Positions 1-6,365 of a stretch of 20,323 nucleotides of DNA are shown here, in pieces. The position numbers and the translations under genes were made by a program. The notes beneath the pieces are model-generated. The model ran no database searches. It was not told the DNA's origin and saw only the letters and a list, made by a program, of their open reading frames with translations. Source of the stretch: a virus; IMG/VR virus record IMGVR_UViG_3300005471_000058, positions 1 through 20,323 of that record; one strand, 5' to 3'. Numbering within the stretch: position 1 is the first letter of the stretch; every line of letters begins with the position of its first letter.

Positions 1-422
1 CCTCTCCCTCATATTCCTCTCCCCCTTGGGGGAGAGGCTAGGTGAGGGGGCATCGAAGGCTCCCTCCATTCCCCCGCCTGTCCTGCCTGTCCCGAGCGAA
101 GCCGAGGGAAGCCTAGTCGAAGGGCCGGCGCCCACTTCCATACCGGTTCGCGGCAGGTCATGCATCAGCAACGCTTGGCCGATGTCTGCTTTGCAGCGCA
201 CTATACATCGCGCCAGGTCCGAAAGTGGACCCAAACGCGAAGTGCCGGCCGGGCCCGGATATGTCTGATGTTGAGGGCAGACCGGACCTGAGGCGGACAT
301 CACGAAACCGACGCGACTGACCCATCTCGGACATGTACCCCGCAGCGCCCTTCCGCAGCGTCGTGCATGTACCGATCCCTGTTTTGCATTAGACTTTACC
401 GATCGTTCAGAGAGGTCCCGCC
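1..422. other. Intergenic region upstream of the cyclase gene, rich in short palindromes
   Basis: I see no convincing gene here. A short open frame at 26-268 has repeat-like composition and no recognisable domain, so I leave it out. The stretch holds a perfect 10-bp-arm palindrome at 16-37, a low-complexity C/G-rich segment at about 60-125 containing GAGCGAAGCCGAGGGA and TAGTCGAAGGG, which resembles dispersed intergenic repeats of alphaproteobacteria, and a small hairpin GGTCC-gaaagt-GGACC at 216-231. GTCCG-type words recur here and downstream of the cyclase at about 2270-2310, so the gene seems to be bracketed by related degenerate sequence. The cyclase promoter must lie in this region, but I cannot place it firmly. 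Confidence 0.5.
16..37. repeat. REP-like perfect palindrome
   Basis: CCTCTCCCCC (16-25) and GGGGGAGAGG (28-37) are exact reverse complements separated by TT. This C-tract/G-tract hairpin is a common dispersed intergenic element in high-GC alphaproteobacteria. It could also act as the terminator of a gene upstream of the window. Only one full copy is seen here. Confidence 0.6.
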
Positions 423-2186
423 GTGTCATCAGAGCGCGTTGAACGCAAGCTGGCTGCTATCCTGGCCGCCGATGTCGCGGGCTACAGCCGACTGATGGGC
501 GTGGATGAGGCGGGGACTCTTGCCCAGCTCAAGACCCATCGCCGCGAGTTGATCGATCCTAAGATCGCAGAGCACCGAGGGCGCGTGGTCAAGACCACCG
601 GCGACGGCATCCTGATCGAGTTCCCCAGCGTGGTCGAGGCGGTGGGCTGCGCCGTTGAGATGCAACAGGGCATGGTGGACCGCAATGCCGATGTGTCGGA
701 GGACAAGCGGATCACCTTTCGCGTCGGCGTCAATGTCGGCGACATCATTATTGATGGTGACGACATCCACGGCGACGGCGTGAATATCGCTGCGCGGTTA
801 GAGGCGATGGCTGATCCTGGGATGGTTTGCTTGTCAGCCGCCGCTTGGGAACAGGTGAGAGGCAAGGTGCCGTTCGGCGCGGACGATCTCGGCGAGCATC
901 AATTGAAAAACATCGAGCGTGTTGTGCGAGTGTTCCGCATCGCAAGCGGCGCGTCCGCAACGGTAACAAGGAAGCCGCTTACGCTCCCCGACAAGCCATC
1001 GATTGCAGTGCTGCCATTCACAAACATGAGCGGCGACCCAGAGCAGGAATACTTCGCCGATGGCATGGTCGAGGACATTATAAGCGGGCTCTCGCGCATC
1101 GGCTGGCTGTTCGTAATCGCCCGAAACTCCTCATTCACTTACAAGGGCCGAATGGTCGATGTGAGGCAGGTGGGGCGCGAGCTGGGCGTGCGCTATGTGC
1201 TCGAAGGCAGCGTGCGCAAGGCCGGATCTCGCGTGCGCATCACCGGGCAGCTGGTCGATGCTACAACCGGCGGTCATATCTGGGCAGATCGCTTCGACGG
1301 TGCCCTCGAAGACGTGTTTGATGTGCAAGATCGCGTGACCGCGAGCGTCGTTGGGGCCATCGAGCCCCGGCTCCAACAGGCGGAGATCGAGCGCGTCGGG
1401 CGAAAGCCGACCGAGAGCCTGCAGGCTTACGACTACTTCTTGCGCGGGATGGCCAGCTTCCATCTCTTCGCGCGGGACAGCCTCCTGGAAGCAAGAAGGC
1501 TCTATCAACGCGCGACAGAACTCGATCCCAACTATGCCTCCCCCTATGGGATGGCGGCTTGGTGCATTCTGCAGAGCCGGATAAACGGCTGGTTGGCCGA
1601 TCCCGAACACGAGATCGCGGAAGGCGTGAGGCTGGCGCGCCGCGCGGCAACTCTAGGCAAGGACGATCCGACGGCACTGTGGTCGAGCGGATGGAGCCTC
1701 GCCCGTCTCGCCGGTGAGGTCGAGACCGGGGCAACCCATATCGAGCGCGCTCTCGCTCTGAACCCGAACTCGGCGGCAGCCTGGACCGCAAGCGGATGGG
1801 TGCGCATCTATCTCGGGGAGCCGACCAACGCGATTGAACGCTTCGAGCGAGCCATGCGGCTCAGCCCGCTCGATCCGTTCGCCTTTTCCGCCTATTTCGG
1901 CACGGGCTTAGCGCATCTCCTCGCCCGTCATTCCGACGAGGCCGTGTCCTGGATGAGGAAGGCGAGCCAAGAGCAGCCGGACTGGGCGGCGGCATGGCGG
2001 GTGGTAGCGGTTGCCTATGCCCTATCGGATAGGATCGTGGAGGCGCGCGAGGCAATGACCCGACTGCGCGAGATCGATCCCACTTTGCGGTTGAGCAACC
2101 TTGCAGAACGGATGCCGCCGTTCCGGCGGCCAGAAGACCTCGCCCACTACACCGAAGGCCTGCGCAAGGCGGGGTTGCCGGAATGA
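423..2186 (+). CDS. Class III adenylate/guanylate cyclase with TolB-like and TPR domains
   Basis: This 587-residue protein is predicted to convert ATP to cAMP (or GTP to cGMP) in the cytoplasm. Residues about 8-175 form a class III cyclase domain: the metal-binding aspartates fit D17 (AADVAGYS) and D61 (KTTGDG), and the transition-state Asn and Arg fit N121 and R125 (VNIAARLEA). Residues about 191-320 (PSIAVLPFTNMSGDPEQEYF, then LEGSVRKAG) form the TolB/FlgO-like domain common in this family, and about 335-580 are TPR-like helical repeats. There is no membrane segment. The start is GTG at 423, preceded by an AGAGAGG-type RBS; no better in-frame start is visible. The family is present in many copies in rhizobia and relatives. 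It sits beside the phage block but looks chromosomal, and its activating signal cannot be read from sequence. Confidence 0.93.
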   Translation: MSSERVERKLAAILAADVAGYSRLMGVDEAGTLAQLKTHRRELIDPKIAEHRGRVVKTTGDGILIEFPSVVEAVGCAVEMQQGMVDRNADVSEDKRITFRVGVNVGDIIIDGDDIHGDGVNIAARLEAMADPGMVCLSAAAWEQVRGKVPFGADDLGEHQLKNIERVVRVFRIASGASATVTRKPLTLPDKPSIAVLPFTNMSGDPEQEYFADGMVEDIISGLSRIGWLFVIARNSSFTYKGRMVDVRQVGRELGVRYVLEGSVRKAGSRVRITGQLVDATTGGHIWADRFDGALEDVFDVQDRVTASVVGAIEPRLQQAEIERVGRKPTESLQAYDYFLRGMASFHLFARDSLLEARRLYQRATELDPNYASPYGMAAWCILQSRINGWLADPEHEIAEGVRLARRAATLGKDDPTALWSSGWSLARLAGEVETGATHIERALALNPNSAAAWTASGWVRIYLGEPTNAIERFERAMRLSPLDPFAFSAYFGTGLAHLLARHSDEAVSWMRKASQEQPDWAAAWRVVAVAYALSDRIVEAREAMTRLREIDPTLRLSNLAERMPPFRRPEDLAHYTEGLRKAGLPE

Positions 2187-2436
2187 CCGGTTATCGCCTC
2201 CGTTTAGGCGCTGGCGAAACTTCGCAAAGCGGGGCTTCTCAAAGGTCGGAATGTCACCTTGCTGAGGTCCGGAAATGGCACAAAGCGGACCTCCCGGAAT
2301 GTCCGCTGTTCGGTCCATATCGGCGCAAGGCAGACACGAGTAAGCCCTCCCTTAGGCGTCCTGGACCCGTCTCTGTGACAGCAGAGCTAGCAGCCCATTT
2401 AGCACCTGAATCCGACCGCTCGAAAAAATTGAATCA
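2187..2436. other. Intergenic junction between cyclase gene and phage block
   Basis: No gene is supported. A short open frame at 2183-2446 overlaps the cyclase stop and reads through repeat-like sequence, so I treat it as spurious. The segment contains GTCCG/CGGAC words related to those upstream of the cyclase and a hairpin at 2284-2307. The chromosome-to-phage boundary probably lies within or just after this stretch, because the duplicated phage leader begins at 2437. Confidence 0.45.
2284..2307. terminator. Hairpin downstream of the cyclase gene, possible terminator
   Basis: AGCGGAC (2284-2290) pairs with GTCCGCT (2301-2307) across a 10-nt loop, about 100 nt after the cyclase stop. No T-run follows, so intrinsic termination is doubtful. 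It may simply be part of the repeat-like sequence around this gene. Confidence 0.3.
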
Positions 2437-2552
2437 AGGCGCTTGACTTCCAGGCGCAACGTTGTGGCCTATCCCTGCCGACACTCATTGAGAGAGGTTC
2501 GGCACGATGGCCCCAAGCGGCCCCTTCATTCCGAAAACACTTGAAGACGACA
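2437..2552 (+). repeat. Leader/start direct repeat, copy A
   Basis: This 116-bp segment matches 2733-2848 without indels at a constant offset of 296 bp; by hand I count about 97 identical positions (roughly 84 percent). The match covers a TTGACT box, an invariant GAGAGAGGTTCGGCA ribosome-binding stretch, and the first codons of a gene. Copy A encodes MAPSGPFIPKTLEDD, copy B MTASGPFFPPTPDDD. Similarity stops after the Asp-rich codons. Copy A is therefore the head of a duplicated or deleted gene. Confidence 0.85.
2443..2474 (+). promoter_or_regulatory. Candidate sigma-70-type promoter, copy A
   Basis: TTGACT at 2443-2448 fits a -35 box. A TATCC-containing stretch about 20 nt on is the only -10 candidate, and the spacing is longer than ideal. 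The boxes are conserved in copy B while bases between them vary, which gives modest support for function. Confidence 0.35.
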
Positions 2553-2563
2553 CGTCGTCCAAT

Positions 2564-2600
2564 TCCGATCGTGACCGCCGGGCATCGGTCACGATTCGGA
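2564..2600. repeat. Inverted repeat 1
   Basis: TCCGATCGTGACC on the left pairs with GGTCACGATTCGGA (2587-2600), with one bulged base and a 10-nt loop. It lies between the two leader copies and immediately abuts the second, larger inverted repeat. Confidence 0.7.
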
Positions 2601-2661
2601 GGGCGCCGGCGGTTGAGGGAGTGGGGCTCTGCCGATTCCTTCACTCCCGCCGCCGGCGCCC
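2601..2661. repeat. Inverted repeat 2, long GC-rich hairpin
   Basis: The left arm at 2601-2623 starts GGGCGCCGGCGG and ends GGGAGTG. The right arm at 2642-2661 is CACTCCCGCCGCCGGCGCCC. They pair over about 19 bp with a small internal asymmetry, around an 18-nt loop. No T-run follows. It could be a REP/MITE-like remnant, a strong RNA structure, or a protein-binding site. Confidence 0.75.
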
Positions 2662-2732
2662 ACTGATTGCAGGACCGCTCAAGCGCGCTGCAGGAGTCCT
2701 CAACTGCGCCGGCGCTCCAAAAAAAGTTCGCG

Positions 2733-2848
2733 AGGCGCTTGACTCCCGGGCGCAATGTTGTGGCGTATCCCCGCCGACACTCACCGAGAGAGGTTCGGCA
2801 GCATGACCGCAAGCGGTCCCTTCTTCCCGCCAACGCCTGATGACGACG
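2733..2848 (+). repeat. Leader/start direct repeat, copy B (drives the intact gene)
   Basis: This is the second copy of the leader, directly upstream of and including the first 15 codons of the intact small gene at 2803. It keeps the same TTGACT box, RBS and start geometry as copy A. Confidence 0.85.
2739..2770 (+). promoter_or_regulatory. Candidate sigma-70-type promoter, copy B
   Basis: TTGACT at 2739-2744 and TATCC at 2766-2770 repeat the arrangement of copy A. They lie about 35-60 nt before the first intact phage gene and could drive the head operon. The -10 match is weak. Confidence 0.35.
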
Positions 2849-3123
2849 GACCTGCGCGCGCGGCCCGCGAGCAGCGGCTCCGCCGCGCGCGCGAAGTCCT
2901 GTCGGACGCCGGCTGGCTGTTCGACGACTTCGTCAACGCCGAGATGCGCAAGGTGCTGGTGAGCAAGCCCGACGAGCGTGAGGTGCGCGAGGAAGCCCAT
3001 CGCCGCGCCCGCGTGGCGACCGAGATGAAGGCCGGACTGGAATGCCTGATCGAGCAACACGAGGCCGACATGCGGCTGCAGGAGCGCCGCGAACGAGACA
3101 AGGAGAAGAGACATGGACGGTGA
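2803..3123 (+). CDS. Small helical phage protein preceding the scaffold gene
   Basis: This 106-residue protein has a Pro/Asp-rich N-terminus (MTASGPFFPPTPDDD) followed by charged, Arg/Glu-rich helix to the end, with coiled-coil potential over about residues 20-105. I do not recognise a named family. Its position directly before the scaffold gene, where portal-proximal genes usually lie, suggests a head-assembly accessory. I chose ATG 2803 because GAGAGAGG lies about 10 nt upstream and the equivalent start is preserved in the upstream duplicate; an in-frame start at 2755 falls inside the leader. Its 3' end overlaps the scaffold start by 11 nt. There is no signal peptide or membrane segment. 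Confidence 0.75.
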   Translation: MTASGPFFPPTPDDDGPARAAREQRLRRAREVLSDAGWLFDDFVNAEMRKVLVSKPDEREVREEAHRRARVATEMKAGLECLIEQHEADMRLQERRERDKEKRHGR

Positions 3124-4117
3124 GCAGGAAACCATGATGCCGGAATCGGCGGACATGGAAGAAGCGGTAGCGCTAATGGATCACGCTTCGGAGCAGGAAG
3201 AGGGCCTGGAGCCTCCTCCTTCGACGGAGGCTTCGCAGGATGAGGAGCTCGCGCAGGAGAGCGAGCCCTCCGAAGCCGAAGGCGAAGGAGGGGAGGCGCC
3301 CGAATTCTGGAGCGCTGAGGACAAGGCCACCTGGAACGCGATCCCCGCCGAATTGCGGCCGGTGCTGAAGAAGTACGAGCAGCAGCGGGTCGAGTTCGCC
3401 AACGAAAAGGCGCGCGAGGCTGCCACCGTACGCGCCCAGGCGACCGCAGATGTGCAGCGCGCCAATGCGGCGGCCGACGAGGCCGCGGCATGGTGGCGCC
3501 AGCACGGGCCGGCCTTGCAGAAGGCCTTCGCCGACAAGTGGTCGGCCATCAACTGGAAGGAGCTGGCCGAGAAGGACCCCGCCGAATACGCGAAGCTCAA
3601 CGAGCAGCGCCAGCAGGAGCAGGCGGCGGTCGTCGAGGCCAACCGGCGCGGCCAGGCCGAGATCGAGGCCGCCAATGCGCGCGCCGAGCAGGCGCTGCAG
3701 CAGTTCAAGCAGGCCGAGCACGCCAAGCTCGCGGCGAAGCTGCCCGACTATTTCGGCACGGCCGAGGCCGCCCGGAAAACCTACGACGAGCTGGGCAAGT
3801 TCCTGTTCGCCAAGGGCATCCCGGCCGACCGCATCAGCCAAATCCACGAGGCCCCGATCATCGAGCTTGCACTCAGCGCCATGCGCTTCGAGCAGGCCCA
3901 GAGGCATGCCCTGCGAAGCCGCCAAAGCGGCGAAGCAGGGAGCACCCGTAACGCAACACCGACCCGCGTCGCTCCCGGACCGGCATCAGCGCCTTCACAG
4001 GCGCGCGCCGGCAACCGCAACGCCGACGCGGCCCGGCAAGTGGGCGAGCGGTTTCACAAGAGCGGCGGCACCTCGATCGCGGACGCGGCCGAGCTGATTC
4101 GCCTCAACGGACTCTAA
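3113..4117 (+). CDS. Phage capsid scaffold protein
   Basis: This 334-residue protein has the profile of a tailed-phage scaffolding protein. The first 65 residues are very acidic (Glu/Asp/Ser-rich), followed by a WSAEDKATWNAIPAELRPVL segment typical of this group. A long Ala/Gln/Glu-rich coiled coil spans about residues 85-210, then come a basic tail and a C-terminal short helix (SIADAAELIRLNGL) of the kind that contacts the coat protein. It would guide procapsid assembly and leave before DNA packaging. The start ATG 3113 has AAGGAG at 3100-3105. The next gene is the major capsid protein, the usual order. No protease domain is visible, so this is not a protease-scaffold fusion. Confidence 0.85.
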   Translation: MDGEQETMMPESADMEEAVALMDHASEQEEGLEPPPSTEASQDEELAQESEPSEAEGEGGEAPEFWSAEDKATWNAIPAELRPVLKKYEQQRVEFANEKAREAATVRAQATADVQRANAAADEAAAWWRQHGPALQKAFADKWSAINWKELAEKDPAEYAKLNEQRQQEQAAVVEANRRGQAEIEAANARAEQALQQFKQAEHAKLAAKLPDYFGTAEAARKTYDELGKFLFAKGIPADRISQIHEAPIIELALSAMRFEQAQRHALRSRQSGEAGSTRNATPTRVAPGPASAPSQARAGNRNADAARQVGERFHKSGGTSIADAAELIRLNGL

Positions 4118-4125
4118 CCCTAAGA

Positions 4126-4149
4126 GCGCCTCAGAAGGCGCAGAGGAGG
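4126..4149 (+). promoter_or_regulatory. Hairpin and strong RBS in front of the capsid gene
   Basis: GCGCCT (4126-4131) and AGGCGC (4136-4141) form a perfect 6-bp stem with a CAGA loop, directly abutting the purine-rich RBS GAGGAGG at 4143-4149. The RBS decides the unusual TTG start at 4155. A stem placed against the RBS could stabilise a 5' end or modulate initiation of the most needed virion protein; that role is inferred. Confidence 0.55.
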
Positions 4150-4154
4150 CTGCC

Positions 4155-5105
4155 TTGGCGGCACCGACCAACACCCTCATCACCAACAATGCCGTGGGCA
4201 ATCGCGAATCGCTGCACGACATCATCAAGATCCTGAACAAGGACGAGACGCCGTTCCAGAGCGCCATCGGCTCGGGCTCGGCGGAAGCGACCTACGAGGA
4301 ATGGCAGCTCGACGCGCTCGGCAACGCCGACACGACGAACGCCCAGCTCGAAGGCGACGACAGCACCGCGGCGGCGATCACCCCGACCACGCGCGTCGGC
4401 AACCGCACGCAGATCCTGAAGAAGCCGTTCACCATCTCCAACACCCAGGAGGTCGTGAAGAAGGCCGGCCGCGACAGCGAGATCAGCTACCAGACCGCGC
4501 TGGCCGGCCGCCGCATCAAGATGGACCTCGAGGCGATCGTCTCGCAGAACCAGGCCTCCAACGCGCAGGCCGGCGCTACCCCGCGCCGCATGGGCGGCTT
4601 CGAAAGCTGGCTCGTCTCGAACGTCTCGCGCGGCGCCACCGGCACGTCGGGCGGCTTCAGCGCCGGCAACACCGTGGCGCCGACCGACGGCACGCAGCGC
4701 CCCTCGACCGAGGCGTTGCTCAAGACCGTCATCAAGTCGGCCTGGAACGGCGGCGGCAAGCCCACGCTCCTGCTGATGGGCGCGACCCAGAAGCAGAACT
4801 TCTCGGGCTTCACCGGCATCGCCACGCAGTACCAGGAGCCCAAGAACAAGATGGCCACGGTGATCGGCGCGGTCGATCGCTACGTGTCGGACTTTGGCAC
4901 GATGAATGCCGTCGCCAGTCGTTACATGCGCGGCCGCGAGATCGGCGTCATCGATCCGTCGCTGTGGCGCGTCCTGTGGCTGCGCAAGTGGAAGAAGGAG
5001 GAGCTCGCCAAGACCGGCGACGCGCGGAAGTTCCACATCGTCGGCGAAGTGACGCTCGAAAGCCGCAACGAGGCCGGCAGCGGCATCGTCGCCGACCTCA
5101 CCTGA
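4155..5105 (+). CDS. Major capsid protein (SU10/DUF5309-like)
   Basis: This 316-residue protein resembles the HK97-fold major capsid proteins of SU10-like podoviruses (DUF5309). It has an N-terminal arm (AAPTNTLITNNAVGNRESLH), a DETPFQSAIGSG segment, and a helical spine-like region around residues 90-130 (QEVVKKAGRDSEISYQ, then KMDLEAIVSQNQAS). Later come KPTLLLMGATQKQNFSGF and a C-terminal region with a YVSDFGTMNAV strand and VIDPSLW, as expected for the P domain. It forms the icosahedral shell. The start is TTG 4155, chosen because GAGGAGG precedes it and no upstream in-frame ATG or GTG is available. It sits directly after the scaffold gene. Confidence 0.9.
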   Translation: MAAPTNTLITNNAVGNRESLHDIIKILNKDETPFQSAIGSGSAEATYEEWQLDALGNADTTNAQLEGDDSTAAAITPTTRVGNRTQILKKPFTISNTQEVVKKAGRDSEISYQTALAGRRIKMDLEAIVSQNQASNAQAGATPRRMGGFESWLVSNVSRGATGTSGGFSAGNTVAPTDGTQRPSTEALLKTVIKSAWNGGGKPTLLLMGATQKQNFSGFTGIATQYQEPKNKMATVIGAVDRYVSDFGTMNAVASRYMRGREIGVIDPSLWRVLWLRKWKKEELAKTGDARKFHIVGEVTLESRNEAGSGIVADLT

Positions 5106-5119
5106 TAGGAGCACTCGCC

Positions 5120-5374
5120 ATGACCGACACTCCCACCGCACCCGAAACCCAAAGCGAAACCCAGGCCGAAGCGCCCAAGGTCCCGCCGATCGCCGAGGTC
5201 GTCATCACCGTCGACCACGTCTACCTGCCGATCGACGCCACCGGAAATGTTCCCATCGACTGGGCGGTGTCTAACGTTTCGACATCCAAGGTTTTGAAAC
5301 GCACCCGATTGCAGGTGCCGGACGAGCTGGCCCTGCTGCTGCACAAGCAGGACCAGGCGGAGATCGTCAAATGA
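5120..5374 (+). CDS. Small conserved-position phage protein, unknown function
   Basis: This 84-residue protein has a Thr/Glu/Pro-rich flexible N-terminus (about residues 1-24) and a compact part with strand-like sequence (VVITVDHVYLPIDATGNVP) and a C-terminal helix (ELALLLHKQDQAEIVK). I do not recognise the family. Its place between the capsid protein and the adaptor suggests a head-decoration or head-completion role, but this is inferred from order only. AGGAG at 5107-5111 supports ATG 5120. Its stop overlaps the next start as ATGA. Confidence 0.75.
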   Translation: MTDTPTAPETQSETQAEAPKVPPIAEVVITVDHVYLPIDATGNVPIDWAVSNVSTSKVLKRTRLQVPDELALLLHKQDQAEIVK

Positions 5375-5694
5375 GCCAGCAGCTTCTCGGCTGGGACCCG
5401 CAGACCGGCCTCGCGCAGTGGTGGCTCGAGGACGGCGAGGGCAACTGGGCGCAAAAGGCGTCCCAGCAGGCCACGCCCATCCTCGACCTCAACAAGGAGG
5501 CCGCCAACCACTGCAATCCGTACAACGCCGAGCGCGACGTCCGCCTGGTGGCGCGCATTCCGCTGATCATCGTCGCCAAATGGCGCAACGAGCTCGGCGT
5601 CGACTACTGGAACCCCGACCACCAGGCCAAGGTCGACGCGCTCTTGAACGATCCCGAATGGCGCTGGCTGCGCACTGACAAGGGGATGGTGTGA
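5371..5694 (+). CDS. Conserved phage head-tail region protein
   Basis: This 107-residue soluble protein has the signature segments of a phage family found between capsid and adaptor genes in short-tailed phages: PILDLNKEAANHCNPYN, RDVRLVARIPLIIVAKWRNE, and a C-terminal LLNDPEWRWLRT. I recognise the pattern but know no assigned biochemical function, so a virion or assembly role is inferred from order. The start overlaps the preceding stop (ATGA at 5371-5374), and the stop overlaps the adaptor start as TGATG, implying translational coupling. Confidence 0.78.
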   Translation: MSQQLLGWDPQTGLAQWWLEDGEGNWAQKASQQATPILDLNKEAANHCNPYNAERDVRLVARIPLIIVAKWRNELGVDYWNPDHQAKVDALLNDPEWRWLRTDKGMV

Positions 5695-6365
5695 TGGCCG
5701 CGCAGATCACCACCTACGGCGGCCTGAAAGCGGGCGTCCTGGCCTGGCTGGCGCGCACCGGCGACACGCTGCTCGATTCGCGGTTCGACGACTTCCTGCT
5801 GAACTGCGAGCGCCGCATCTACTACGGCCACGCCACCGAGGATGCCGGCAATCCGCTGCGCTCCGATCCGCTGCGCATCGTCGAGATGGAGACGGTCGAC
5901 CCGGCCTTCGCTCTCTCCGCGGTCACGCCGCAGCCCGCCAGCTTCCTCGAGCTGATCTCGGCCCAGCTCAACAGCCCCAACGCCCCGCTGCAGATCGTGG
6001 GCCAGCGCACGATCGACGGCTACGCCTCGTCGATGCCCGACCAGCCGCGTCTGATCGCCATCAGCGGCACGAATTTCCGCGTCTTCCCCGATCCCGGCGC
6101 CGGGACTTACTTCGCGACGCTGCGCTACTACCAGAAGCTCGCGACGCCGGCCGGCGCCGTGGTCAACGCCATCCTGACCAACAGCCCCGACGTCTATCTC
6201 TACGGCTGCCTGGTCGAGGCTGCCATCTTCACCCAGGACGAGCAGGGGGCGCTGCGCTACCTGCCGCTCTACAACGCCAGCGTCGCCGGCCTCAACGCAC
6301 GCACGCAGCGCATCACCGCCTCCTCGGTGCCGGTGATCCGCCTGCGCGCGGGGATGGCGCCATGA
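5694..6365 (+). CDS. Phage adaptor / head-tail connector protein (P22 gp4-like)
   Basis: This 223-residue protein matches the adaptor family of podoviruses, which forms the ring between portal and nozzle. It has an N-terminal TYGGLKAGVLAWLARTGD segment, a DDFLLNCERRI helix, a middle region with PASFLELISAQLNSP where family members typically read YL-P-DFLE, an ISGTNFRVFPDPGAGTYFATL strand pair, and LRYYQKLATPA followed by the LTNSPDVYLYGCLVEAA helix. A GTG at 5691 is in frame, but ATG 5694 keeps the usual TGATG coupling with the previous stop. Its partner, the portal, is not encoded in this window. The nozzle gene lies one gene downstream. Confidence 0.87.
   Translation: MAAQITTYGGLKAGVLAWLARTGDTLLDSRFDDFLLNCERRIYYGHATEDAGNPLRSDPLRIVEMETVDPAFALSAVTPQPASFLELISAQLNSPNAPLQIVGQRTIDGYASSMPDQPRLIAISGTNFRVFPDPGAGTYFATLRYYQKLATPAGAVVNAILTNSPDVYLYGCLVEAAIFTQDEQGALRYLPLYNASVAGLNARTQRITASSVPVIRLRAGMAP

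Larger units (their letters stand above)
2507..2806 (+). pseudogene. Truncated duplicate of the small phage gene start, running through repeats
   Basis: An open frame of 99 residues begins with the copy A start (MAPSGPF) behind the same GAGAGAGG-type RBS as the intact gene. After about residue 15 it leaves the similarity, runs across two inverted repeats (2564-2661), and then reads the noncoding leader of copy B in another frame. It ends at TGA 2804-2806, overlapping the ATG at 2803. The Arg/Cys-rich, domain-free tail suggests no selection for protein. I read it as a gene head left by duplication or deletion. The ATGA overlap means it could still be translated and couple to the next gene. Confidence 0.5.

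Noticed and set aside
26-268. Open frame of 80 codons at the window start
   Set aside because: It runs through a REP-like palindrome and low-complexity repeat, with no RBS or domain.
2183-2446. 87-codon frame after the cyclase
   Set aside because: It overlaps the cyclase stop, crosses repeat-like GTCCG sequence and has no domain.
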